From Deinococcus gobiensis I-0 (GTDB lineage Bacteria > Deinococcota > Deinococci > Deinococcales > Deinococcaceae), in contig NC_017790.1 of the NCBI RefSeq assembly GCF_000252445.1, forward strand, positions 726,968-790,967: a stretch of DNA of 64,000 bases, given 5' to 3'. Shown in pieces: positions 40,185-49,078 of the stretch. The position numbers and the translations under genes are program-made. Each line of letters begins with the position of its first letter. Position 1 is the first letter of the stretch. The notes below the pieces were generated by a model. It worked only from the letters and a program-made list of their open reading frames with translations. It was not told the DNA's origin and ran no database searches.

Positions 40185-40871
40185 ATGACCCAGCTCAGCG
40201 ACCATCTCCACGATCTTCAGGACACTGTCCATAACGCCCAGAACCACCTCCAGCATCGCCTCGCCGCCGGCGCCGCCAAGGGTGCCCTCAAGACCCAGGC
40301 CCATCTCGCCGCCACCGTCGCCCGTCAGCAGAAGGACATCCACCGCCTCGAAGCCCAGGTCGAGCGCCTGCGCCACGAACGTTCCGGCGGCTTTCCCTGG
40401 GGCCTCGTGCTGGTGGCCGGCGGGGTCTATGCCCTGTACCGCACCAACCCTGGCTTCCGCGATCAGGCCCAGCGCCTCGTCAAGCGGTTCATTCCCGGCG
40501 TCGAGGGAAATCTCGCCCGCGCCGCAGACGCCGCCAAGGACGCCGCGCATGACCTCGTGGACGGCAACGATCCCCGTGACGCCCTGCGCGACGCCGGCAA
40601 GGAACTGCGCCACGCCGGCGAGAAGGCCGCCGATCAGGCCGGGGACAAGCTCCGCGATCTCAAGCATCAGGCGCAGGACGGCGCCCAGGACCTCAAGCGG
40701 GACCTCCAGCGCGGCGGCGACGACCTGCACCGGACGGGTGACCGGGCGGCCGATCAGGCCGGGGACAAGCTCCGTGACCTCAAGGATCAGGCCCAGGACG
40801 GCTTACGGGACCTGAAACGGGACGCGCAGCGCACGGCCAACCACGTCCGCGACGATCTGCGCCGCAACTGA
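40185..40871 (+). CDS. LEA-like amphipathic-repeat protein with membrane segment
   Basis: A 228-residue protein. An N-terminal coiled coil (about 1-68) precedes one hydrophobic segment (GGFPWGLVLVAGGVYALYR, 70-88). The rest is a hydrophilic Ala/Asp/Lys/Arg helix with repeats like AADQAGDKLRDLKHQAQDG, recalling LEA and DUF883-type proteins. Such proteins shield membranes and proteins during drying or osmotic stress; that role is inferred. Two 40-residue units near the C-terminus are nearly identical at DNA level. AGGAGG precedes the ATG. Confidence 0.78.
   Translation: MTQLSDHLHDLQDTVHNAQNHLQHRLAAGAAKGALKTQAHLAATVARQQKDIHRLEAQVERLRHERSGGFPWGLVLVAGGVYALYRTNPGFRDQAQRLVKRFIPGVEGNLARAADAAKDAAHDLVDGNDPRDALRDAGKELRHAGEKAADQAGDKLRDLKHQAQDGAQDLKRDLQRGGDDLHRTGDRAADQAGDKLRDLKDQAQDGLRDLKRDAQRTANHVRDDLRRN
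40629..40774 (+). repeat. 120-bp-period tandem duplication inside the LEA-like gene
   Basis: A 26-bp block is identical at 40629-40654 and 40749-40774, and the flanking 60 bp remain similar. The spacing (120 bp, 40 codons) keeps the frame, so the C-terminal repeat arose by in-frame duplication. Confidence 0.85.
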
Positions 40872-40899
40872 GCCTGATTTCCCCGTAAAGGAGCGCCCC

Positions 40900-41067
40900 A
40901 TGACCCGTCTGAACAAACCGAAAAGCAACCTGGCCTGGCTGTGGATTCTCGTCGTCGTTCTCGTGATCGTCGGTCTCGTGCTGGCGCTGGAATACTACAA
41001 CGTCATTCACCTGGGCTTCGTCCAGTCGGTCCTCGAGCTGCTGCGCTGGGTCCGGCCCAATGGCTGA
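40900..41067 (+). CDS. 55-residue single-pass membrane protein
   Basis: A charged N-terminus (MTRLNKPKSN) is followed by a long hydrophobic helix around WLWILVVVLVIVGLVLAL and an amphipathic tail (YYNVIHLGFVQSVLELLRW). AAAGGAGC precedes the ATG, 28 nt after the LEA-like gene. The N-terminus resembles short DUF1049/LapA-like proteins. Function unknown; co-transcription suggests an envelope stress role. Confidence 0.75.
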   Translation: MTRLNKPKSNLAWLWILVVVLVIVGLVLALEYYNVIHLGFVQSVLELLRWVRPNG

Positions 41068-41248
41068 ACCGGGGTCCGGCGGTGGGGTGGTCCGGACGGC
41101 GGCGTGCCGTATCGGCCCCCCTGCGTCCGGGACCACCTTTTCTCCCTCTGCCCGCACAGAAACGCGCCGCCGGCAACGCCGCTGGACGCCCGATCAGTCC
41201 GGTCCTTTTCTCCTCGCGTCCGTACAGAATCCGGGGGGGTGGTAGGCC

Positions 41249-41932
41249 ATGACCTCGGCCCCCAACCTCTCGCGGCGTTTCGTCGCTGAAGTCATCGGTA
41301 CGTTCTTTCTGGTGATCGCTGCCCTGCTGTCTCCCTCAGGCCTGACCTTCGCCCTGGTCGGGGTGACCCTGCTGGTCATGGTCATCGCCCTGGGTCAGGT
41401 GTCCGGCTCGCACCTCAACCCGGCCGTGACCCTGGGGCTTGTGGCGGCCCGTCTCTTTCCCTGGCGTGAGGGACTGGTCTATTTCGTCGCTCAGGTCCTC
41501 GGGGCTTTTCTGGCCCTGGGCTTCGGGCAGCTCGTCGACCGCCGGCTGCCGGTCGCGGGCTCGCACGCCAACGCGGTGTGGTTCGAGTCGCTGGGCACGG
41601 CCCTGCTGGTCTTCGTCGTGGTGCGGATCGTGATGGCCAAGGCGACGCCCGCAGCGAGCGCCCTGGCGATCGGTCTCGCCCTGACGGTCGGCATCGCGAT
41701 CGCCGGCCCCAGCAGCGGCGGGGTCCTCAATCCGGCCATCGCCCTGGTCCTGCTGACGGGTGACCTCCTCAAAGGCTCGTTCTTCGCCAATCTCGTCTAT
41801 TTCGCGGCTCCGCTCCTGGCGGGCGCTCTAGCCGCCGTCGTCGCGCGCGCGATCGCCCCGGTCGGTGTCGAGGAACAGGACCGCCAGCAGGTCACGGCCC
41901 GGCCCAGTGACGAGGCGCAGCGGGTGCGCTGA
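41249..41932 (+). CDS. Aquaporin / MIP-family channel
   Basis: A 227-residue six-helix channel. Two NPA boxes are intact: [13 protein letters not shown] near residue 57 and [14 protein letters not shown] near 158. MIP channels pass water, glycerol or small neutral solutes across the inner membrane. The second box lacks the ISxxRSxxP pattern of strict water channels, so solute preference is open. It lies between LEA-like and PRC-barrel genes, consistent with an osmotic-stress cluster. Confidence 0.9.
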   Translation: MTSAPNLSRRFVAEVIGTFFLVIAALLSPSGLTFALVGVTLLVMVIALGQVSGSHLNPAVTLGLVAARLFPWREGLVYFVAQVLGAFLALGFGQLVDRRLPVAGSHANAVWFESLGTALLVFVVVRIVMAKATPAASALAIGLALTVGIAIAGPSSGGVLNPAIALVLLTGDLLKGSFFANLVYFAAPLLAGALAAVVARAIAPVGVEEQDRQQVTARPSDEAQRVR

Positions 41933-42050
41933 AGGCCCACGCCGCTTTCTCTGTCCAGCCCTTTCGGTATCCCCAGCCTGTCCCGCCGCCTTCCGGCTTC
42001 GGCCGGGCAGGGCTGGCCGCCCTACAAATTTTTCCCTTCCGGAGACCCCC

Positions 42051-43646
42051 ATGATCAAAGGCAACGACGTCCTGAACCACAACGTGATCGCCCTCAGCAC
42101 CGGCGAGAAAGTCGAGCGGGTGTACGACATCATCTTCGACCGGCAGGCCAACTGGGTCATCGGTTTCCTGGTGGACGAGGGCGGCTGGTTCAGCACCGCG
42201 AAGGTCGTGCCCTTTGAGCGGGTTCACAGTATCGGTGAGGACGCCGTCATGATCGGCCGCCCGGAAGATGTCAACACGACCCGTGAGGACCGCCGTCTGC
42301 AAGAAGCGCTGGACAACAAGACCAGTCTGGCCGGGCTGACCCTCCTGACCACCGACGGACAGAATCTGGGCCGCATCGCGGACGTGTTCTTCGACGAGCA
42401 CACCGGGCGGGTCGAGGGCTACGAGGCCACCGGCGGCCTGTTCTCCGACCTGAGCAGCGGCCGGACCTTCGTCCCTGCACCCGAAAGTGTGCAGATCGGT
42501 GCGGACACCGCCATCGTGCCCGCGTCGGTGGCGCAGGCGATGGAGGAGCAGGAGGACGGCGGCCTGAAGGGCGCCCTGAACACCGCCGCAGAGAACGTGA
42601 AGGGCGCTTACGAGAACATCGCCGAGGCGACCCGCGAGCGTCAGAAGGACTATGTGGTCGGCAAGACGGCCGGCGGCGACATCACCACCGACGACGGGCA
42701 CCTGATCGTCGCCCAGGGGGACACGATCACCGCCGCCCACGCCGAGGCAGCCGAAGCGGCCGGAAAGCTCGTCGCGCTCGCCACGGCCGCGACAGGTGGA
42801 GCGATCGCCGAGTCCTACGGTCAGGCCCGTGACCGCGTGCAGGACACCTACGAGGACGTGCGGGGCGCGGCGGCGGAACGCCAGAAAGTGTATGTGGTCG
42901 GCAAGACGGCCCGCAGCGAGGTCGCGACCGAGGCCGGTGAGGTCATCGTGCCCGCCGGCGCGACGATCACTAGGGCGCAGGCCGACCGTGCCGAGCAGGC
43001 GGGGCGCCTAGCTGCATTGACGGCGACGGCGACCGGCGGGGCGCTCCAGGACAGTGTCGATGACCTGCGCCAGACGCAGGCGGGTACCCCGGCAACGATC
43101 ATCGGCCGCCGTGCGAAGACCGACGTGCGGACGGCCGGGGGCAGCCTGATCGCCGCGCAGGGGCAGATCGTGACGCCGGCCCTGCTGGAACGGGCTCGTC
43201 AGGCCGGGGCGGAGCAGGCATTGGTGGAGGCTGCGGCGGGCACCGCGGCCACGGGCCGGAGTACCGGACGTGTGAGTGAGCAGGCCGGCAACCTGCTGGA
43301 CCGCGCCCGTCACTGGCTGGACGAGAAACGCGAACAGGCGGAAGAGGCGCTGGAGCGCCGCGAAGGAGAAGCCCTGGAGCAGCGGGTCCGGGAAGCGCTG
43401 GGCCGTCCCGTCACCCGCGTGATCCTCGCGCCGGACGACCGCATCATCCTGAATATCGGCGAGGTCGTGACCCATAAGGCCGTGCAGGCCGCCCGCGATG
43501 CCAGGATGCTGGACGTGCTGGTGGACAGCGTAGAAAAGGACAGCCCGGACATCGATCCTCTGGCCAGCCGCCCCCACACCACCGGGGAGGCGGCCCTGGA
43601 GGGGCAGGCGGAGCCGGTCCAGTCAAAACGGCAGGCCGACCTGTAA
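42051..43646 (+). CDS. PRC-barrel protein with repeated C-terminal modules
   Basis: A 531-residue protein. Two PRC-barrel domains fill residues 1-75 ([20 protein letters not shown]) and 90-160 ([20 protein letters not shown]). Three modules follow, each starting YVVGKTA or IIGRRAKTD and ending in an Ala-rich helix (about 200-265, 280-345, 350-405). A charged helix ([16 protein letters not shown]) and a fourth partial module close it. A 21-bp block is identical at about 42650 and 42892, so the modules arose by duplication. CCGGAG precedes the ATG. PRC barrels often act in RNA or envelope-linked processes; role here unknown. Confidence 0.85.
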   Translation: MIKGNDVLNHNVIALSTGEKVERVYDIIFDRQANWVIGFLVDEGGWFSTAKVVPFERVHSIGEDAVMIGRPEDVNTTREDRRLQEALDNKTSLAGLTLLTTDGQNLGRIADVFFDEHTGRVEGYEATGGLFSDLSSGRTFVPAPESVQIGADTAIVPASVAQAMEEQEDGGLKGALNTAAENVKGAYENIAEATRERQKDYVVGKTAGGDITTDDGHLIVAQGDTITAAHAEAAEAAGKLVALATAATGGAIAESYGQARDRVQDTYEDVRGAAAERQKVYVVGKTARSEVATEAGEVIVPAGATITRAQADRAEQAGRLAALTATATGGALQDSVDDLRQTQAGTPATIIGRRAKTDVRTAGGSLIAAQGQIVTPALLERARQAGAEQALVEAAAGTAATGRSTGRVSEQAGNLLDRARHWLDEKREQAEEALERREGEALEQRVREALGRPVTRVILAPDDRIILNIGEVVTHKAVQAARDARMLDVLVDSVEKDSPDIDPLASRPHTTGEAALEGQAEPVQSKRQADL

Positions 43647-43676
43647 GCGCCCGGCTCGCGCCCGGCTGCCCGACCT

Positions 43677-44678
43677 TCAGTGGATGGTCCGGCCGAATTT
43701 CACGGTGATGGCCTGCGCCTCCTGAAGCCAGCGCTCCCGGAGGTCGGGTGGGTCCAGGACCTCCACGTGGGCCCCCCACCCGAGAATCCAGGAAAGGAGT
43801 TCCGGAGCCTGGCCGGCGGCGTCCAGACTCGCCCGCACCTTCACCACCAGGCTGTGGTCCGCAGTCCCTATTTCCTCGACCGTGAGGTTCGGGAAGCCGC
43901 CTTCCAGTACCCGGGAAGCCGCTTCCTGGGCGAATCGCAGCGTCGCAGTGACAGGCTCGCGCGGCTGCCCCACCACCCCCCAGGCGTCGGTCAGGTGAAG
44001 CCTGGGGTCGAAGTCGGCCGGAATCTCGTAGGTGTCTTCGAGCATCACGACGCGCTTCATGCGGGACAACCGGAAGGTCCGGACGGCAGCCCGCCGCTGC
44101 CGGTCGATGCCGATCACGTAGGGCGCGAGATCGGCGCGCGAGATCTCGATGAAGTAGACGGCCAGCTCGCAGCGCTCAGGCAGTCCGTTTGGCTCCATGT
44201 AGTCGAAAGCGATATACCGGCGGTTGACCCAGGCGTCGCCGACCCGCTCCAGAGCCCCGTCACTGCGGAGCTGGGGCGTGAGGTCCTGAACCGATCGCCG
44301 CGTCACCTCCTGAAGACTGGGAGGCAGGCCGGAAATGAGCTTTTCGAGGGCCAGCAGGTATTCCCGGTTCTTGCTGGAGGCGTGGTGGTAGAGCAGCCGC
44401 AGAGCGGCGTGTACCATCAGCGCCTCAACCGGCCGGAAGGTCGGTGCCGCTGCCGGCAGCCTGTAGCCGTAGACGGCCGACCACTGTAAGCCCAGTCCCA
44501 TCGCGTCCACGGCGCTGAGGTCGCGCAGGACGGTTCGCCTCGGAACGTCGAAGAGGGCGATCAGGTCCTCGACGGTCCGGTCCTTGATCCGGAGCATCTC
44601 GATCATCGAGTACAGCCGCCTGATGGTGCTGGCCTGGGCGGGCTCCCTGCCGGTCGTGTCTTCTGGGCTTGCGGTCAC
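43677..44678 (-). CDS. HTH/WYL-domain transcriptional regulator
   Basis: A 333-residue YafY/PafC-like regulator. The N-terminal HTH has [24 protein letters not shown] domain follows (about 150-240; [33 protein letters not shown]) and a WCX-like C-terminal domain. WYL proteins sense nucleic-acid or nucleotide ligands, often after DNA damage. GTG 44678 is chosen; TATCGT stands 6 nt before it (leaderless). The frame continues upstream only as a shadow of the next gene. Confidence 0.87.
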   Translation of the reverse strand: MTASPEDTTGREPAQASTIRRLYSMIEMLRIKDRTVEDLIALFDVPRRTVLRDLSAVDAMGLGLQWSAVYGYRLPAAAPTFRPVEALMVHAALRLLYHHASSKNREYLLALEKLISGLPPSLQEVTRRSVQDLTPQLRSDGALERVGDAWVNRRYIAFDYMEPNGLPERCELAVYFIEISRADLAPYVIGIDRQRRAAVRTFRLSRMKRVVMLEDTYEIPADFDPRLHLTDAWGVVGQPREPVTATLRFAQEAASRVLEGGFPNLTVEEIGTADHSLVVKVRASLDAAGQAPELLSWILGWGAHVEVLDPPDLRERWLQEAQAITVKFGRTIH

Positions 44679-44684
44679 GCCCGG

Positions 44685-44690
44685 ACGATA
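44685..44690 (-). promoter_or_regulatory. -10 box of a leaderless promoter (WYL regulator)
   Basis: Minus-strand TATCGT, 6 nt, GTG 44678. No Shine-Dalgarno sequence. Confidence 0.55.
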
Positions 44691-44757
44691 AGGGGGGGCC
44701 GTCGCGCAGGTGTCGAGATGAACCGGACGGACCGCCGTGATCAACCGATCTGATGAC

Positions 44758-46437
44758 CTAGGACTCACGCAGGGCCAGAAGACTTCCCCGCTCCACGACC
44801 CAGGCCTGATAGTTGCCGCTGAGGAACTGCGGCGTGGCCTCGCCCCGGGCCAGCGCCTCGCGCACGTCGTACCACCACTGCACCTCGGGATCGAGCTGAT
44901 AGACCCCGTCCTGTGCCAGAACGCTCTCTTCCCAGCCCAGCGTTTCGCGCAGTTCACGGACCAGTCCCCAGACCGCCTGACTCTTGGACCGCTTCTGGGT
45001 GCCCTCGGGATACAGCAGGTCGCCGAGCACTTCGGTGGCGGCGCGGTTGCCCTGTTCGAGCAGCAGCACGAGCAACTCCCCGGCCCGGCCCGTCGGGCGC
45101 AGGGGCACCGGCCGGCCATTGACCTTGACCAGCAACGGTCCCAGGGCATGGACCTCGACCCGCAGCGGCCCGCTGTAGCTCAGAGGTGCGGGTCGGCGCG
45201 GGGCGCAGGCGTCGAACAGGTCGGGAAAACAGTGGGCTTCTTCCCTGACCCACAGCGCGTCTATATGCACGGAGGCCAGCTGCCGGGTCGCCTCGGCGAG
45301 GTCGCCGGCCTGATAGGCGAGGGCAGCCCGAACGATCGAGCCGCGGTCCTCATCGTCCCAGACCATCGGCCCGGTACGTTCCAGGGCGGCCCACGCCTCT
45401 TCCGGCCGGCCGATCTGGGCGTAACAGGCGGCGATGTCCACGAAGACCCAGGACGTTCCGCTCGCTATGTCCTCGGGGGTGATGGCGGCGGCCTTCTGGA
45501 AGGTTTCCAGGGCCAGTTCCGGCTTGCCCATCAGGCGCTGGGTATAGCCCACGCCCCGCCAGGCCAGCCGCTGGTCGATCGGCTCCTGGGCCAGCCGGAC
45601 GCCCCGGCGGTAGCCCGACAGGGCGCGGGCCCACTCGCCCTGGGCCAGTCGCGCCGTCGCGAGGCCACAGGCGGCCCAGGGCCGGAAGAGCGCCGCCATC
45701 TCATCCCGCACGGCCTGCTCCATGGCGAGAAAATGATCCTCGGCTTCGGGGAGGGCGAAGCGCAGGCAGGCGTTACCCAGGGCATGTCGCAGCCAGGCCA
45801 CATAGACAGGATCGTCCTGAAGGAGAGGGAGGGCCTGGCGCCAGAGGTCGCGGGCATACGCGCTCTGCCCAATACGCTCCAGCGCCCCACCCTGTTCGAG
45901 CAAGAGCAGACCCAGGGGGCGGCCCTGCAGAAGGGTCCCCGCCTGGACGAAGGCCTCTTGCCAGCCCTCCTGTCGCAGGGAATTCATGGCCTGGCCCCGT
46001 GCGCGCCAGCCGGTCCCGGCGGCCAGACCGGAGAGACTGTCCAGCACGGGAGCCAGGACGTCGAGGGCCTGCTGGTGGTGCCCCAGGCTGGTGAGCGAGA
46101 GGGCTTCGTAGGCGATCAGGGGCGCGAAATCCGCTTGCGACAGCCCTTTGCGGGCCTGCTCCGCGAAGATCAGGGCAAGGTCGAATCGCCGGATGTGGGT
46201 GTACAGCCGGATGCTGATCCAGGCCGCCTGGGGGTGGACCGCCCGGACCTCGGCGGGGAGCTGCTCGAATGAGGCTACCCAGCCTTCCTGCGTCTTGAAC
46301 GGCGGCCGCTTGGTGAGTCCGTGCTCGATGGTGACGCAGGCCGGTTCCAGATCACCCTGAGCACAGAGGTAATGCAGGACTTCGCTGATCTCGGTGAAGT
46401 CCTGTCTGGAGGAGCGGGTGGAGCGGCGGGTGGGCAT
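44758..46437 (-). CDS. TPR regulator with C-terminal SARP-type winged helix
   Basis: A 559-residue cytoplasmic protein. Residues about 50-430 are TPR-like helical hairpins (DLALIFAEQARKGLSQADF, LAWRGVGYTQRLMGKPELAL). Residues 453-545 form an OmpR/SARP-type winged helix (VEVHALGPLLVKVNGRPV, AGELLVLLLEQGNRAATEVL, VWGLVRELRETLG). The order is reversed from AfsR/BTAD activators, where DNA-binding precedes TPR. TPR regulators of the RRNPP group bind small peptides. The gene upstream encodes a short secreted peptide. ATG 46437 is chosen (GGAG in front); TTG 46542 would run into that peptide gene. Confidence 0.8.
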   Translation of the reverse strand: MPTRRSTRSSRQDFTEISEVLHYLCAQGDLEPACVTIEHGLTKRPPFKTQEGWVASFEQLPAEVRAVHPQAAWISIRLYTHIRRFDLALIFAEQARKGLSQADFAPLIAYEALSLTSLGHHQQALDVLAPVLDSLSGLAAGTGWRARGQAMNSLRQEGWQEAFVQAGTLLQGRPLGLLLLEQGGALERIGQSAYARDLWRQALPLLQDDPVYVAWLRHALGNACLRFALPEAEDHFLAMEQAVRDEMAALFRPWAACGLATARLAQGEWARALSGYRRGVRLAQEPIDQRLAWRGVGYTQRLMGKPELALETFQKAAAITPEDIASGTSWVFVDIAACYAQIGRPEEAWAALERTGPMVWDDEDRGSIVRAALAYQAGDLAEATRQLASVHIDALWVREEAHCFPDLFDACAPRRPAPLSYSGPLRVEVHALGPLLVKVNGRPVPLRPTGRAGELLVLLLEQGNRAATEVLGDLLYPEGTQKRSKSQAVWGLVRELRETLGWEESVLAQDGVYQLDPEVQWWYDVREALARGEATPQFLSGNYQAWVVERGSLLALRES

Positions 46438-46446
46438 GCTCCGCGT

Positions 46447-46452
46447 AGTGTA
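46447..46452 (-). promoter_or_regulatory. -10 box in front of the TPR regulator
   Basis: Minus-strand TACACT, 9 nt before ATG 46437, inside the 64-nt gap after the peptide gene. It would allow expression independent of the peptide promoter. Confidence 0.4.
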
Positions 46453-46501
46453 GAGACAATGCGTGGCCCCTGGGAGATTCCTGGGGCCCTCGTTAGGTGA
46501 A

Positions 46502-46660
46502 TCAGCCGCCGCCGCCGACGGGCTTGGTTCCGTAATCGGCAAGGAAAGGTGCGGGAGGGGTGTGAAGGGCGTAGCGGTCCTGTAGGCCCTGCACCGGTGC
46601 CGGGCAGACGACGCCGAGCAACAGCAGGGCCAGCCAGACCACCGTAACGGTAGACTGCAT
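46502..46660 (-). CDS. 52-residue secreted peptide, candidate signal for the TPR regulator
   Basis: The product begins MQSTVTVVWLALLLLGVVCP, a Sec signal (possible cleavage after APVQG). It leaves a short mature part (LQDRYALHTPPAPFLADYGT, then KPVGGGG). AGAGGAGG sits just before the ATG, so translation is very likely. It ends 64 nt before the TPR regulator on the same strand. Short exported pro-peptides next to TPR regulators are the hallmark of RRNPP quorum-sensing pairs, but those are known mainly in Firmicutes. The pairing is inference; a small lipid-anchored or envelope protein is the alternative. Confidence 0.65.
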   Translation of the reverse strand: MQSTVTVVWLALLLLGVVCPAPVQGLQDRYALHTPPAPFLADYGTKPVGGGG

Positions 46661-46780
46661 GGGTCCTCCTCTGGGGGAGCGCGGCCCGGTCTTGGCGGAT
46701 GGAGCCGCGTTTTTATGGATGGCTCTCGATCAGGGTGGACTTTTCCGTCCGCTGCCCTGACAGAACCTTGTGGTATCGGC

Positions 46781-46811
46781 TGCGGTCAGGGCCGATGGGG
46801 TCTTGACCGCA
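46781..46811. promoter_or_regulatory. Inverted repeat, candidate operator of the peptide/TPR unit
   Basis: TGCGGTCA (46781-46788) and TGACCGCA (46804-46811) form a perfect 8-bp inverted repeat with a 15-nt spacer, about 120-150 nt upstream of the peptide start. It could be a binding site for the TPR regulator. No experiment or second copy supports this yet. Confidence 0.35.
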
Positions 46812-46882
46812 CCCGGTATTCCTTGTCCTTTGCCGGCATGACTGCGCTTTTTCCGAGGTGCCTTGGACAATCGCGGAGGGAT

Positions 46883-46925
46883 TTTCCCTGGCGAGGATAG
46901 GAAGCACCTATCCTCGCCAGGGAAA
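46883..46925. repeat. 19-bp perfect inverted repeat
   Basis: TTTCCCTGGCGAGGATAGG, 5-nt loop (AAGCA), and its exact complement. The arms start with TTT and end with AAA, the reverse of a normal terminator. It could be a protein-binding site or a miniature repetitive element. Confidence 0.8.
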
Positions 46926-46990
46926 TGTCCGGCAACCAGTCTCTTCTAAATCCGAGCGATTGGAAACCCGGGGATGGCTTACTGCTTATG

Positions 46991-46996
46991 ACTCAT
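46991..46996. repeat. Left target-site duplication of IS982 element
   Basis: ACTCAT, repeated exactly at 47843-47848 on the other side of the element. Confidence 0.85.
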
Positions 46997-47050
46997 ACCT
47001 CGTTTAGGGCTCGCGCCATGACCTGTTCAATGGCTCCCAGAGGGCAAAAA

Positions 47051-47082
47051 ATGGAGACGGTATGGCTAGATACCGTCTCCAT
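47051..47082 (+). promoter_or_regulatory. Hairpin over the transposase start codon
   Basis: ATGGAGACGGTAT (47051-47063), 6-nt loop, ATACCGTCTCCAT (47070-47082): a perfect 13-bp stem. The transposase ATG (47062) lies at the top of the stem. ATG 47051 opens a 13-codon ORF (to 47092) with AGAGGG in front. This should limit transposase translation, especially from read-through transcripts. Confidence 0.75.
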
Positions 47083-47835
47083 CACAGTTTAGGCCGACGA
47101 GCCGTCATCCGCCAGCTTCACCGCTGGGCCAAACGGCATTTCAGTGACGTCATGCGGTGTTCGCACCAGAAACTGAGTGATGCCCTGTTGGTCGCCCTGT
47201 TGCTCAGCCGACTGATCTTCAAACATCCGTTCCCGTCCATCTGGTGGAACATCCTGAGGGAAGATCGTGTCGATCTTCCCTCCTACACGCAGGCGTATAC
47301 CCGGGGACAGCGATTGCTTGAACGACTTGAAGCGGTCGCCACCCCATCACAGTCCTGCATGGAAGTGATCGTCGATTCCATGCCTCTGCCCGTCTGCCGA
47401 CCCAAACGGGGGAAGCGTTGTGCGTTTCCCGGTGCTCGTTGGGGTTACGGCACGCAGGGAGACGTCTACGGATACAAGTTGCACGCGTGGGTGACCGCTT
47501 CGGGTGCCATCGTGCAGTATCTGATCCGACCAGCCAATTTGCACGATATGACCGTAAGCGACGAGCTCAACCGGCGGTGGCCCGACTTCGGCGGGCCACG
47601 CATCATCGGTGATAAGGGGTACTGCTGCTTGGGCTACGTGTTCCCACCGAAGAGGAATACCCGGTACGACACGGGGTGGCGGCCTGGCCGCCACCCTCGA
47701 TTGCGAAAACGCATTGAAACGGTGTTCTCTAGTTTGGTCGAGGCTCCCATTCACTCTGTGCAGACGAAAACGTTGCGGTCGCTCCGTCTCCGTGTCGTCC
47801 TGGCCATACTCGCTCACAACATTGCCCAACCCTAA
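47062..47835 (+). CDS. IS982-family transposase
   Basis: A 257-residue DDE transposase. First Asp in VIVDSMPLPVCRPKRG (an IS982 hallmark), then GYKLHAWVTASG and HDMTVSDEL, IIGDKGYCC (second Asp), and the final Glu in RKRIETVFSSL. It appears complete, with no frameshift. GC and codon use are lower than in flanking host genes. A hairpin and a short overlapping ORF at the start probably restrain translation. Confidence 0.92.
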   Translation: MARYRLHHSLGRRAVIRQLHRWAKRHFSDVMRCSHQKLSDALLVALLLSRLIFKHPFPSIWWNILREDRVDLPSYTQAYTRGQRLLERLEAVATPSQSCMEVIVDSMPLPVCRPKRGKRCAFPGARWGYGTQGDVYGYKLHAWVTASGAIVQYLIRPANLHDMTVSDELNRRWPDFGGPRIIGDKGYCCLGYVFPPKRNTRYDTGWRPGRHPRLRKRIETVFSSLVEAPIHSVQTKTLRSLRLRVVLAILAHNIAQP

Positions 47836-47842
47836 ACGGGGT

Positions 47843-47848
47843 ACTCAT
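47843..47848. repeat. Right target-site duplication of IS982 element
   Basis: ACTCAT, identical to 46991-46996. Confidence 0.85.
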
Positions 47849-49008
47849 ATTCAATGATCTGAGTAAGCCCATAGGCTGAACATCCGAAAGCCCACATAGT
47901 ACAGAAGGCTGACTCAAAACGTTTTCCCCAACTGGGAATTTGAGAGGAGTCACACGAGTCTCCGGGAAAGCACAGGCTCTGATTTTTGTGCTCACTGTCA
48001 CTTCTGCCAACAGCCACGTACTGATTTGCGGTAGAAGTTGATCGGGCTGTGCGGGATGAGGTGAAGTGTCCATAACGCGACGTGTATCCAGAATGAAAGT
48101 GGATTTCCCAAGACCCGCAATTCTTGGAATTGCGAGGTCTGCATCTCGGTAAACGGCGCCGCTTGCCGGGTGCTGGAAGGAGTTCTACGGCTGTTCGGCC
48201 GCTCGAAGGCCATGACACCGACAGCCGCATCATGCTGGAGAACACGGCGGACACGGAAGAGCAGGAGGGGCATCTGCACGCCATACAGTTCGGTAGTCCG
48301 GTGGTGGGCCAAGGTGACCGGAGCAAGGCGGGGAGGACTGGCGGCTTACCCGAGAGTTCACGCAACCCGATCTCACGTGTACGGCGTGGGAAGCAACCGA
48401 AAAGGTGCTGGGCCAACCCGGGTCCCAGTCGGAGCTGGCCGGAACTCAGGTTGGCTGCGCGCCGGCGCAGCGCTGTCCCTCTGCGCCGGCATGTTCAGCG
48501 CTCAGGTCGTCGAGGGGGGCGTAATCCCCTGGTGGGCTGCCTTGGCGACCAGGTGGACAATCCGCTGATCGGGCTGCCGGACGACGCCACAGGCCGGTCG
48601 GGCGTGTGTGCGCCTTCAAAGGTGAGTACCCCTTACCCGAATAGGACGGGAGATGTCATGTACGGTCCCGCACGACGTGGCCATGATCCGGCCCGCAGCC
48701 AGTGCGTCGGCGCAGCTGCGCCGGGCTCTGATCGGTCTCCGGGGCCGATTCGGTGACCGTGAGGCCGTCAGGTACTCGCTGAAGGTCTTTGCCATTGCCG
48801 GGAACATGCTCGGCCTTCTGCGACGGGTGAGGGTGGTCGGGCAGGTCCCCATTACGCTGCCAGTCCGTCGGAATGCCTGATGACGGCCATGACGGGGGTG
48901 GGAGGCCGCCCATGGACTTCCCAGACAGTGCTCGGGATGGCCCGGCTTGGGGCCGAAGGCGAGACTCGGCGGGTCTCGGTGACAGGGACGGGGCCGGGAG
49001 TGGTCTCC
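47849..49008. other. Gene-poor stretch, about 1.2 kb, right of the IS
   Basis: Lower and more variable GC than the surroundings. ORFs such as 48653-48880 (+, 75 codons) and 48616-49164 (-) lack recognisable domains, and codon bias is inconsistent. It may hold decayed genes. I recognise no transposase remnant, RNA gene or repeat. Confidence 0.45.
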
Positions 49009-49061
49009 AAAAAGATTGGCGGCGCTGGAAGGAGGCTTCCGTAACCCCCATCGGCGCCGCC
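49009..49061 (-). terminator. Intrinsic terminator of the P-type ATPase gene
   Basis: Minus-strand GGCGGCGC and GCGCCGCC enclose an inner hairpin (GGAAGC-type) and are followed by TTTTT. It starts 18 nt after the stop codon. Confidence 0.8.
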
Positions 49062-49078
49062 GGTTTCCTTGTTCAGGC

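Larger units (their letters stand above)
46661..46990. other. Intergenic region with two inverted repeats
   Basis: No ORF of note. It holds a candidate operator (46781-46811) and a 19-bp perfect hairpin (46883-46925), described separately, between the peptide gene and the IS982 target duplication. Confidence 0.5.
46997..47842 (+). mobile_element. IS982-family insertion sequence, 846 bp, intact
   Basis: Terminal inverted repeats begin ACC as in IS982: left ACCTCGTTTAGGGCT, right (inverted) ACCCCGTTTAGGGTT, 13 of 15 matching. A 6-bp target duplication (ACTCAT) flanks both ends. One transposase gene fills the element. Perfect duplications imply recent insertion, into non-coding DNA as far as I can see. 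Confidence 0.92.

Noticed and set aside
48653..48880. 75-codon plus-strand ORF in the gene-poor stretch
   Set aside because: Basic, low-information sequence without recognisable family; Shine-Dalgarno sequence only moderate. Could be a decayed gene but I cannot support it.
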